A stretch of 14,423 nucleotides of DNA from Fimbriimonadales bacterium (GTDB taxonomy: Bacteria; Armatimonadota; Fimbriimonadia; Fimbriimonadales; GBS-DC), in assembly GCA_025060055.1 (NCBI GenBank), contig JANXCK010000067.1, forward strand, positions 1-14,423. The letters run 5' to 3'. Below the pieces are notes generated by a model. It was given only the letters and a program-made list of their open reading frames with translations. It had not been told where the DNA came from and made no database searches. Positions 6,827-13,400 of the stretch are shown in pieces. Within the stretch, counting starts at the first letter, position 1. Every line of letters begins with the position of its first letter. Made by a program: the position numbers and the translations under genes.

Positions 6827-6983
6827 ACGGCTAAAGCCGTTCCTTTGCAAACGAAGCCGACCTTCGTCGGCTGTTTAGCCCGCGCAGGCGGGCTTTGTTT
6901 GCACAGGGGGCGACTTTAGTCGCAATCGTTTACAATCGGCGGCGAGACGCCGCCGCTACGACAGGGGCGCGGGAACCGCGCCC
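6827..6983. repeat. array of six short hairpins
   Basis: The units are ACGGC-TAAA-GCCGT-like at 6827-6840, AGCCGAC-CTTC-GTCGGCT at 6855-6872, AGCCCGC-GCAG-GCGGGCT at 6877-6894, GCGAC-TTTA-GTCGC at 6910-6923, CGGCGGCG-AGA-CGCCGCCG at 6937-6955 and GGGCGCGG-GAA-CCGCGCCC at 6965-6983. All six are perfect over 5-8 bp with 3-4 base loops. They resemble the array at 5145-5271 in design, but most stems differ in sequence. Confidence 0.8.
6877..6900 (+). terminator. probable intrinsic terminator of the flippase gene
   Basis: A 7-bp GC-rich stem, AGCCCGC/GCGGGCT, with loop GCAG is followed at once by TTGTTT (6895-6900), 72 bp after the flippase stop. The T-tract is interrupted by one G but the geometry fits a Rho-independent terminator on the plus strand. 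It is also one unit of the hairpin array, so terminator activity may be incidental. Confidence 0.5.
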
Positions 6984-7035
6984 TTTGGAAACGGTCGTGT
7001 AAAGTTTTTTATTACATTTTATACGCCGTCACTAC

Positions 7036-7091
7036 TGTAGCGTCCACGTCTCGCGAACGGCACTCGTCGGCGCGGACGCCGACGCTACGGG
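7036..7091. repeat. pair of GC-rich repeats matching those at 351-414
   Basis: A perfect 8-bp hairpin, CGTCGGCG-CGGA-CGCCGACG, lies at 7065-7084 and continues into CTACGGG. Its 27 bases, 7065-7091, equal 355-381 at all but one position. A degraded relative, beginning GTAGCGTCCACG-TCT at about 7037, precedes it with several mismatched stem positions. The pair lies 55 bp upstream of the FadN-type start codon. Confidence 0.7.
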
Positions 7092-7117
7092 AGACATAGC
7101 CTTGCGAATCGCAGAGG

Positions 7118-7123
7118 TATACT
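7118..7123 (+). promoter_or_regulatory. -10 box (TATACT) of the FadN-type gene
   Basis: GAGGTATACT ends 23 bp before the ATG at 7147. It shares the GGTAT core with the other promoters here but, unlike them, leaves room for a leader with a Shine-Dalgarno. No convincing -35 is seen. Confidence 0.5.
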
Positions 7124-7125
7124 CT

Positions 7126-7139
7126 CTCCGTCGACGGAG
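7126..7139. promoter_or_regulatory. 14-bp perfect palindrome, candidate operator
   Basis: CTCCGTCGACGGAG is a perfect 14-bp palindrome just after the TATACT box. It straddles the expected transcription start (about 7130) and overlaps the GGAGG ribosome binding site. Because transcription would start inside it, the full hairpin would not be in the RNA, so a repressor binding site is the more likely role. It does not resemble the Bacillus FadR operator as I recall it. Confidence 0.4.
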
Positions 7140-7140
7140 G
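7136..7140 (+). promoter_or_regulatory. Shine-Dalgarno GGAGG that fixes the FadN-type start
   Basis: GGAGG lies 6 bases before ATG 7147. It favours this ATG over the in-frame TTG at 7102, which lies upstream of the promoter box. Confidence 0.75.
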
Positions 7141-7146
7141 CGTGGT

Positions 7147-9474
7147 ATGGTCAACGGCAATTTGCGCAAAGGGCACGCAGTGGTGCTGGGCGCAGGCACG
7201 ATGGGTAGCGGGATTGCCGCCTTGCTGGCAGGCATCGGCTGGCGTGTTCACATGCTGGATGTTGGCGATGTTGCTCACCAAGCTCTTGAGCGCCTAACGC
7301 AGTCAGGCACTTTTTACCAGCCCGACGATGCGAAGCGCATCACCCCTGGTAATGTGGAGCGCGATTTAGACTGCGTAGCCACTGCCGACTGGGTAGTAGA
7401 AGCGATTATAGAGCAGATAGAACCTAAGCGCGCCCTGTGGCGCGAGGTGGCGCAGCGCGTGAACCCCGATGCAGTGCTAAGCACCAACACCTCAGGGCTG
7501 GGGATTGCCGAAATCGCCCAAGCGTTGCCTGAGCCGTTGCGCAAACGCTTTTTGGGCACGCACTTTTTCAACCCACCGCGCGTGATGCGCCTGCTGGAGC
7601 TCATCCCCACCGACGAGACAGACCCCGACCTTACCACCGCATTTACGACCTTCGCGGAGCGACTGCTGGGCAAGCGCGTGGTGCTGGCGAAAGACCGCCC
7701 TGGCTTTATCACCACGCGCATCGGCATTTACGCGATGATGCAGGCGTTGGTCAGCGCGATTCGGCACGGCATCACGCCCGAAGAGGCGGATTTGCTGCTG
7801 GGACCGCTGGTTGGTCGCCCGCGCAGTGGCGTGTTCCGCCTTACTGACCTGGTGGGGCTGGATATCGCGCACAACATCGTGCACAACCAGAAGGAACGCC
7901 TACCTGATGACCCTTACATCCAGTCGCTGGAGCTGCCTCCGCTGTGGTACGCGCTGATTGAGCAGAACCGACTGGGCGAGAAGACGGGCGCAGGCTTTTA
8001 CAAGCGCGAGGGCAAGGAGATTTTCACGCTGGACTATGCCACGCGGGACTACCGCCCGCGCCAAGAGCCGAACCTACCGATTGACCCCGGTCTCAGCCGC
8101 GCGTCGCTGCCTGAGCGGCTGCGTGCCCTGCTGCACCTGCCAGACCGTTATGGCGCGTTCTTCCGCGAGGCGTTCCTGTTGCCGTTGGCATACGGCGCGG
8201 AGGTGATGCCCGATGTCGCTTACGACATCCCCTCGATGGACATGGCGATGCGCCTCGGCTACAACTGGGAGCTGGGCGTGTTCGAAACTTGGGACGCGCT
8301 GGGGGAGGCAGGGCGCGAAGCCTTAGCGCAGCTGAACCTGCCCCACGAGCCGTCTACACTGCGGATGTTGCGCAACGCCGAGCTTAAGACCTTCTACACC
8401 ACACGCGGCGCCAGCCGCTACTACTTCGAGCCGCGCGATGAGCAGGGCGACTATGCCCCGCTGCTGACCCCGCCTTTCTTTATTCAGTTAGACGACCTCG
8501 CCGCCGGGGGCAAAGTGATTGCCGAAACGCCCGAATGCCGCGTAATTGACCTCGGCGACGATGTGGCGTGTGTGGAGTTCCGCACGAAGGCAAATGTGCT
8601 AACCCCCAGCCTAATGGAGTTCGTGGCGGAGTTCCTGCAGCGGGCAGAACGCAACCATGTGGGCGTGGTAATTGGCAATCAGGGGCGGATGTTCTCCGCA
8701 GGTTTCAATCTGAACCTGTTTGTGGAGTACATTACCAAGCAAGATTGGCAGGGACTAGATCGCGGGCTGCAGTTGCTTCAGGGGCTGAGCCAGCGCATTC
8801 GGTACTGCGGTGTGCCTGTGGTGGCTGCGGTGCACGGCTATGCGCTGGGCGGCGGGCTGGAGGTGGTGCTCCCTTGCGCCCATGTGCACGCGCATGTGGA
8901 CACAGGAATCGGCTTGCCTGAGGCAGCGGTGGGCTTGATGCCCGCAGGGGGCGGCACCACGCTGATGACCCGCCGCGCGTTGCAACACTTGCCCCCCGAA
9001 GCCGACCCCGTGCCGCACCTGCGCCAGCCGTTTCTGACCCTTGCCTACGGCAAACGCAGCACTAATGCCTTCGAAGCTTACCGCTTGGGCTTCCTGCGCG
9101 AGCGCGACACCCTTTGCTGGAACCTCGATCGTTTGCTGTACGAGGCAAAGCAGCACGTGCTGGCGTTGTCGCGTGCGGGCTATCGCCCGCCTGAACCCAC
9201 GCCGATTCTTGCCGTGGGCGTCAACGGCTACAGCCGCCTGATGATGGAAGTGCACTGGATGCACCAGGCAGGGCAAATCACCGACCACGACCGCCTGATT
9301 GCCGAAAAAATCGCCTATGTGATGACGGGCGGCGACCTGCGCGACGCTACCCCACTGCCCGAAGAACACTTCCACACGCTTGAGCGCGAGGTGTTTATTG
9401 AACTCTGCAAGAGCGAAAAGACTCTGGAGCGCATCAAGCACATGCTGGAGACGGGCAAGCCGCTGCGCAACTGA
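7147..9474 (+). CDS. fadN: FadN-type 3-hydroxyacyl-CoA dehydrogenase / enoyl-CoA hydratase
   Basis: A 775-residue fused beta-oxidation enzyme for hydration of enoyl-CoA and NAD-dependent oxidation of 3-hydroxyacyl-CoA. The dehydrogenase comes first: Rossmann motif GAGTMG (15-20), VVEAIIEQ (83-90), STNTSGL (112-118), the catalytic histidine in THFFNPP (H139) and GEKTGAGFY (277-285). The crotonase domain is C-terminal: MFSAGFNLNLF (515-525) for the oxyanion loop, ALGGGLE (E572) and GLPEAAVG (E592) for both catalytic glutamates. This order and length match Bacillus FadN (about 790 residues) and are the reverse of E. coli FadB. Both active sites look intact. Unlike the Bacillus fadNAE operon, no thiolase or acyl-CoA dehydrogenase gene follows; guaA does. 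A palindrome in the leader suggests control by a repressor. Confidence 0.9.
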   Translation: MVNGNLRKGHAVVLGAGTMGSGIAALLAGIGWRVHMLDVGDVAHQALERLTQSGTFYQPDDAKRITPGNVERDLDCVATADWVVEAIIEQIEPKRALWREVAQRVNPDAVLSTNTSGLGIAEIAQALPEPLRKRFLGTHFFNPPRVMRLLELIPTDETDPDLTTAFTTFAERLLGKRVVLAKDRPGFITTRIGIYAMMQALVSAIRHGITPEEADLLLGPLVGRPRSGVFRLTDLVGLDIAHNIVHNQKERLPDDPYIQSLELPPLWYALIEQNRLGEKTGAGFYKREGKEIFTLDYATRDYRPRQEPNLPIDPGLSRASLPERLRALLHLPDRYGAFFREAFLLPLAYGAEVMPDVAYDIPSMDMAMRLGYNWELGVFETWDALGEAGREALAQLNLPHEPSTLRMLRNAELKTFYTTRGASRYYFEPRDEQGDYAPLLTPPFFIQLDDLAAGGKVIAETPECRVIDLGDDVACVEFRTKANVLTPSLMEFVAEFLQRAERNHVGVVIGNQGRMFSAGFNLNLFVEYITKQDWQGLDRGLQLLQGLSQRIRYCGVPVVAAVHGYALGGGLEVVLPCAHVHAHVDTGIGLPEAAVGLMPAGGGTTLMTRRALQHLPPEADPVPHLRQPFLTLAYGKRSTNAFEAYRLGFLRERDTLCWNLDRLLYEAKQHVLALSRAGYRPPEPTPILAVGVNGYSRLMMEVHWMHQAGQITDHDRLIAEKIAYVMTGGDLRDATPLPEEHFHTLEREVFIELCKSEKTLERIKHMLETGKPLRN

Positions 9475-9488
9475 CATAGCCGCATAGG

Positions 9489-9494
9489 TATCCT
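9489..9494 (+). promoter_or_regulatory. -10-like box (TATCCT) of guaA
   Basis: GGTATCCT sits in the 28-bp gap after the FadN-type gene and ends 8 bp before the guaA ATG, the same spacing as for the minus-strand glycosyltransferase. No Shine-Dalgarno is present. The box lies within a small inverted repeat, ATAGG-TAT-CCTAT (9484-9496). guaA may instead, or also, be read through from upstream. Confidence 0.4.
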
Positions 9495-9502
9495 ATCGCA
9501 CG

Positions 9503-11050
9503 ATGCAATCCCACAGCGGCACGCACGAGTTAGTGCTGATTCTGGACTTCGGCGGGCAATACACGCAGCTGATTGCACGGCGCGTGCGCGAGTGTCAGGT
9601 GTTTTGCGAAATCGCGCCTTACGACACGCCTTTGCCCGCGCTGCGGGCACGCCAACCTAAGGGCATTATCCTCTCTGGCGGACCTGCCAGCGTGTACGAG
9701 CCTGACGCTCCGCGCGTAGACCCTGAGCTGTTCACGCTGGGCATCCCTGTGCTGGGCATTTGCTATGGGCATCAGCTAATGGCGCACCTGCTGGGGGGCG
9801 CGGTGTCGCCCGCGCCCCAGCGCGAATATGGGCGCACGCTGCTTACCGTTGTGCATGCCGAGCCGCTGTTTGACGAGCTGGACTTTCACCTCACTTGCTG
9901 GATGAGCCACGGCGACCGCGTAGAAACGCCCCCTGCGGGCTTTACGGTGCTTGCTGAGACCGAGAACACGCCCGTAGCGGCGATGGGCGACTTGCAGCGC
10001 AACCTGTTCGGCGTGCAGTTCCATCCTGAAGTGGCGCATACGCCGTTTGGGATGCACCTGCTGCGCAACTTCCTCTACAAAGTGTGTGGCTGCAAGGGCG
10101 ACTGGACAACACGCAACTTCATCGAGGAGAGTATCGCCGCAATTCGCGCGCAGGTGGGCAACGAGCGTGTGTTGTGCGCCGTGAGCGGCGGCGTGGACTC
10201 GTGTACCGTCGCCGCGCTGGTGCAACGCGCCGTGGGCGACCAACTGACCGCAATTTTCGTTGACCACGGGCTGCTGCGCAAAGGCGAAGCAGAGCAGGTG
10301 CGCACGCTGTTTACGCAACACTTCCCCAGCCGACTGATTTTTGTGGACGCCCGCGAGCGGTTTCTGAACCGCCTACGCGGGATTACTGACCCAGAGCAGA
10401 AGCGCAAGGTGATTGGTGAAGAGTTCATCCGCGTGTTCGAAGAGCATGCCGACGCGATTGGGCAGTGTCGCTTCTTGGCACAGGGCACCCTCTACCCCGA
10501 TGTGATTGAAAGCGGCACGCGCTTGGCAGCCAAAATCAAGACTCACCATAATGTCGGTGGGCTACCCGAATGGATGCGGATGGAACTGATCGAGCCGCTG
10601 CGCTACCTGTTCAAGGATGAGGTGCGTTGTGTCGCGCTGGAGCTGGGCTTGCCCCACGAGATTGTGTGGCGTCAGCCGTTTCCAGGACCAGGCTTAGCGG
10701 TGCGCGTGGTGGGCGAAATCACCGCCGAGAAGCTGGAGCTTGTGCGCGAGGCAGACGCCATCCTCAACGAGGAGCTGCAGCGCACGGGCTGGGCGCAGCG
10801 CGTGTGGCAGGCGTTCGCGGTGCTCCCTGATGTGCGCAGCGTGGGCGTAATGGGCGACCAGCGCACCTACCAGTACCCTGTGGTGCTGCGCGTCGTGCAT
10901 AGCGAAGACGCGATGACCGCCACCCCCGCTGAGCTGCCGTGGGACTTGTTGCTGCGAATTGCCAACCGCGTCACGAACGAAGTAGCAGGCGTCAATCGCG
11001 TGCTGTACGATCTGAGTTCCAAGCCGCCCGCCACTATCGAGTGGGAATGA
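9503..11050 (+). CDS. guaA: GMP synthase (glutamine-hydrolysing)
   Basis: A 515-residue cytosolic enzyme that converts XMP, glutamine and ATP to GMP, the last step of guanylate synthesis. The class I glutamine amidotransferase domain (about 8-193) has SGGPASVY (58-65), the nucleophile C87 in GICYGHQ, and H174 and E176 in VQFHPE. The ATP pyrophosphatase domain follows with the PP-loop SGGVDS (228-233), FVDHGLLRKGE (252-262) and LAQGTLYPDVIESG (325-338). The C-terminal dimerisation domain has RQPFPGPGLAVRV (390-402) and ends with SSKPPATIEWE, the conserved family tail. It is a single-chain, full-length enzyme with nothing missing. The start at ATG 9503 leaves a short N-terminal extension before VLILDFGGQY. 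It is followed after 28 bp by the ATPase gene, which has its own promoter. Confidence 0.97.
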   Translation: MQSHSGTHELVLILDFGGQYTQLIARRVRECQVFCEIAPYDTPLPALRARQPKGIILSGGPASVYEPDAPRVDPELFTLGIPVLGICYGHQLMAHLLGGAVSPAPQREYGRTLLTVVHAEPLFDELDFHLTCWMSHGDRVETPPAGFTVLAETENTPVAAMGDLQRNLFGVQFHPEVAHTPFGMHLLRNFLYKVCGCKGDWTTRNFIEESIAAIRAQVGNERVLCAVSGGVDSCTVAALVQRAVGDQLTAIFVDHGLLRKGEAEQVRTLFTQHFPSRLIFVDARERFLNRLRGITDPEQKRKVIGEEFIRVFEEHADAIGQCRFLAQGTLYPDVIESGTRLAAKIKTHHNVGGLPEWMRMELIEPLRYLFKDEVRCVALELGLPHEIVWRQPFPGPGLAVRVVGEITAEKLELVREADAILNEELQRTGWAQRVWQAFAVLPDVRSVGVMGDQRTYQYPVVLRVVHSEDAMTATPAELPWDLLLRIANRVTNEVAGVNRVLYDLSSKPPATIEWE

Positions 11051-11057
11051 TAGGTTC

Positions 11058-11066
11058 TGGTATAAT
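11058..11066 (+). promoter_or_regulatory. extended -10 box (TGG-TATAAT) of the AAA-R3H gene
   Basis: A consensus TATAAT (11061-11066) with the extended -10 TG (11058-11059) lies in the 28-bp gap after guaA and 12 bp before ATG 11079. The predicted leader is about 5-6 bases with no Shine-Dalgarno. It probably drives the ATPase gene and tmk. No -35 is evident, which the extended -10 could compensate. Confidence 0.6.
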
Positions 11067-11078
11067 TTGTTCACGCCT

Positions 11079-12713
11079 ATGGCAGAGCGAACAAAGGCAT
11101 CTCCTTTGGGGAAGACCGCAACGCCCCCCGTTGCGCACCAGACCTTTACTGACGAACTGAATGCCCTGTTAGAAGTGCTGCCCCCCGCTATCCGCCAGTG
11201 GCTGGAGGAGCAGCCCGACCTCGACGAATTGCTGGAGGTGGTGCTGGACTTAGGGCGTCTGCCCGAAGCTCGCTTTATGAAACGCACCATCCGCCTCGAG
11301 GGCGTGCAAGTAGAAGAGTACGACCTGCAGTACGTAGCGGAGCGGATTGGGCAGTTTGGCAAGGACAATCGCGCAGGCATCCCGCGCACCCTGCACCGCA
11401 TCTCCGCCATCCGCAATCGTCAGGGCAAAATCGTGGGGCTGACCTGCCGCGTGGGACGCGCCATCTACGGCACGATTGACATCATTCACGACATTATTGC
11501 CTCGGGCAGGAGCGTGCTGCTGTTGGGCAAGCCGGGCGTGGGCAAAACCACGCGCCTGCGCGAGGTGGCGCGCGTGCTTGCCGACGAGTACGACAAGCGC
11601 GTCATCGTTGTAGATACCTCTAATGAAATCGCAGGCGACGGCGATATTCCTCACCCCGGCATCGGCTTTGCACGGCGCATGCAAGTGCCCGAACCCAACC
11701 TGCAACATGCCGTGATGATTGAAGCCGTAGAGAACCACATGCCCGAAGTGATCATTATCGACGAAATCGGCACGGAGCTGGAAGCCTACGCCGCCCGCAC
11801 GATTGCCGAGCGCGGCGTGCAACTGATTGGCACAGCGCACGGCACAACCTTAGAAAACCTGCTGATGAACCCCACTTTGTCCGACTTGGTGGGTGGCATC
11901 CAAACCGTAACGCTTTCGGACGAAGAGGCGCGCCGCCGCGGCACCCAAAAAACCGTGCTGGAACGCAAAGCCCCGCCCACGTTCGATGTGGTGATTGAAA
12001 TCTTGGACTTCCACCGATTGGCAGTCCACCACGATGTGGCGCAGACGGTGGATCGGATGTTGCGCGGGGTGCCGCCACGCCCCGAAATCCGCGTGCAAAC
12101 CGACCACGGCTTTGAGGTGGTGCAGCGCAGCGACCTTGCGTCGCGCCCGATGCCCCAAACGCACGAGGCGGAATCCGCCGAGCCTGTCCCCACGCGCACG
12201 GTAGCAGTAGTCAGCGGCGACGCTAAGCGCACGCCCACGCGCGTGTTCGCCTACGGCGTCAGCCGTAGCCGACTGGAAAAGGCACTACGCGAGCTCCATC
12301 TGCCCGCCTATACTGCCCGCGATGTTTCTGACGCCGACGCGATGGTGGTGTTGCATTCCACCTTCCAGCGTCGCCCGCCTAAGGTGCGCGAGGCGTTGCA
12401 ACGCAACCTACCGATAGCCATCGTGCGCAGCAACACCTACGCGCAGCTGCTCAACGCCCTGCGCGAGCTCTTCCACAAGCCGCAAGCAGGCGAATCCGCT
12501 GAAGAGCGCGCCCTACGCGAGGCAGAGGAAGGCGTAGAATACGTGCTGGCAACCGCCGAACCCTACGAACTCTCGCCCCAGAACAGCTACCTGCGCCGCT
12601 TGCAGCACCAACTCATCGAAAAGTATCGCCTGCTCTCTGAAAGCGTGGGTGAGGAGCCGAACCGCCGCGTGCGTATCCTGCCCATCTATACCGACACCCA
12701 ACGCGAAGACTAA
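11079..12713 (+). CDS. Ycf45-like AAA ATPase with C-terminal R3H domain
   Basis: A 544-residue protein of the family annotated as Ycf45 or 'R3H domain-containing nucleic acid-binding protein', known from plastids and cyanobacteria among others and related in its ATPase core to sporulation protein SpoIIIAA. It has an N-terminal conserved region (about 24-130), Walker A GKPGVGKTT (150-158), Walker B VIIIDEIG (224-231) and a further conserved region GTAHGTTLENL (251-261). A proline/charge-rich linker (about 335-385) and a second small domain (386-465) follow. The C-terminal R3H motif reads SYLRRLQHQ, with R506-x3-H510 and the tail SESVGEEPNRRVRI (520-533). R3H domains bind single-stranded nucleic acid; the cellular role of the family is not established. 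ATG 11079 is preferred to TTG 11067, which abuts the TATAAT box. Its TAA shares one base with the tmk ATG. Confidence 0.88.
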   Translation: MAERTKASPLGKTATPPVAHQTFTDELNALLEVLPPAIRQWLEEQPDLDELLEVVLDLGRLPEARFMKRTIRLEGVQVEEYDLQYVAERIGQFGKDNRAGIPRTLHRISAIRNRQGKIVGLTCRVGRAIYGTIDIIHDIIASGRSVLLLGKPGVGKTTRLREVARVLADEYDKRVIVVDTSNEIAGDGDIPHPGIGFARRMQVPEPNLQHAVMIEAVENHMPEVIIIDEIGTELEAYAARTIAERGVQLIGTAHGTTLENLLMNPTLSDLVGGIQTVTLSDEEARRRGTQKTVLERKAPPTFDVVIEILDFHRLAVHHDVAQTVDRMLRGVPPRPEIRVQTDHGFEVVQRSDLASRPMPQTHEAESAEPVPTRTVAVVSGDAKRTPTRVFAYGVSRSRLEKALRELHLPAYTARDVSDADAMVVLHSTFQRRPPKVREALQRNLPIAIVRSNTYAQLLNALRELFHKPQAGESAEERALREAEEGVEYVLATAEPYELSPQNSYLRRLQHQLIEKYRLLSESVGEEPNRRVRILPIYTDTQRED

Positions 12714-13318
12714 TGCCCCACGCACGGTTCATCACCTTCGAGGGCATCGAGGGTGCAGGCAAGACCACGCTGGCGAGTCATTTGGCGCAGTGGCTCCAGA
12801 CGCAGGGCATCCCCGTGTTGCTCACCCGCGAACCTGGCGGTAGCCCGATGGGGGAGTCCCTGCGCCCCTTGCTGCTCCATCAAACGATAGACCCGTACAC
12901 AGAGTTGTTCCTGTTTTTAGCTGACCGACGCGAGCATACCCTGCGCGTTATCCGACCCGCCCTGCACAGCGGCACGTGGGTGCTGTGCGACCGCTATGCG
13001 GACTCCACGCTGGTGTATCAGGGCTATGGACGCGGACTGGATATCGCGCTAATCCGCCAGCTCAACGCAATCGCTACAAACGGGCTAACACCCGACCTGA
13101 CCGTGCTGATTGACCTGCCTGTGGAAGTTGCGCTCGCGCGCGCGAATACCCCGAACCGCTTCGAGGCAGAGGGTCTGGCGTTCCACCAGCGCATCCGCGA
13201 GGGCTACCTGCAAGAAGCCGCCCGCGCCCCTGAGCGGTTCCTGATACTCGATGGGCAAGCTCCGATTGCCCACCTGCTGGCGCCTGTGCAGCAGGCGCTG
13301 CAAAGATGGCTACCTTAG
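12713..13318 (+). CDS. tmk: thymidylate kinase (dTMP kinase)
   Basis: A 201-residue cytosolic enzyme that phosphorylates dTMP to dTDP with ATP, essential for DNA synthesis. It shows the P-loop FEGIEGAGKTT (9-19), the dTMP-binding LTREPGG (37-43), DRYADSTLVYQGYGRG (93-108) with the DR motif, VLIDLPVEVALAR (131-143) and the LID region NRFEAEGLAFHQRIREGY (148-165). Its length is typical. The ATG overlaps the stop of the upstream AAA-R3H gene by one base (TAATG), so the two genes are surely cotranscribed and probably translationally coupled. No holB or other replication gene follows, although tmk often sits near one. The following gap holds a weak inverted repeat (GCAGG...CCTGC, 13336-13352) without a T-tract. 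Confidence 0.96.
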   Translation: MPHARFITFEGIEGAGKTTLASHLAQWLQTQGIPVLLTREPGGSPMGESLRPLLLHQTIDPYTELFLFLADRREHTLRVIRPALHSGTWVLCDRYADSTLVYQGYGRGLDIALIRQLNAIATNGLTPDLTVLIDLPVEVALARANTPNRFEAEGLAFHQRIREGYLQEAARAPERFLILDGQAPIAHLLAPVQQALQRWLP

Positions 13319-13388
13319 GCAACACCCATCAAGTAGCAGGAACCTAACCTGCGGTATCGAACCTACTGCCTCGCGAAAACCAGTTCAT

Positions 13389-13393
13389 GGAGG
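13389..13393 (+). promoter_or_regulatory. Shine-Dalgarno GGAGG that fixes the oxidoreductase start
   Basis: GGAGG lies 7 bases before ATG 13401. It rules against the longer in-frame start at 13251, which would overlap tmk by 68 bases and add 50 residues without family character. It is one of only two strong Shine-Dalgarno sites in the window. Confidence 0.8.
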
Positions 13394-13400
13394 ATACTGT

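Larger units (their letters stand above)
6806..7146. other. 341-bp intergenic region packed with hairpins
   Basis: No gene is evident between the flippase and the FadN-type gene. The left two thirds (6827-6983) is a run of short inverted repeats, including one terminator-like hairpin. An AT-rich stretch, around GTTTTTTATTACATTTTATA at 7004-7023, separates it from a second pair of repeats at 7036-7091. The promoter box, a palindrome and the ribosome binding site of the downstream gene fill the rest. Confidence 0.7.

Noticed and set aside
8755..9477. 240-residue minus-strand ORF inside fadN
   Set aside because: It is an antisense shadow of a high-GC gene whose motifs on the plus strand are intact; the composition is His/Gln/Arg-rich without domains.
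10694..11416. 240-residue minus-strand ORF across the guaA/AAA-R3H junction
   Set aside because: It is an antisense shadow covering two well-supported genes and a promoter, with Ser/Arg-rich composition.
13251..13400. 50-residue N-terminal extension of the Gfo/Idh/MocA gene
   Set aside because: It overlaps the end of tmk in another frame and lacks family character; GGAGG precedes ATG 13401.
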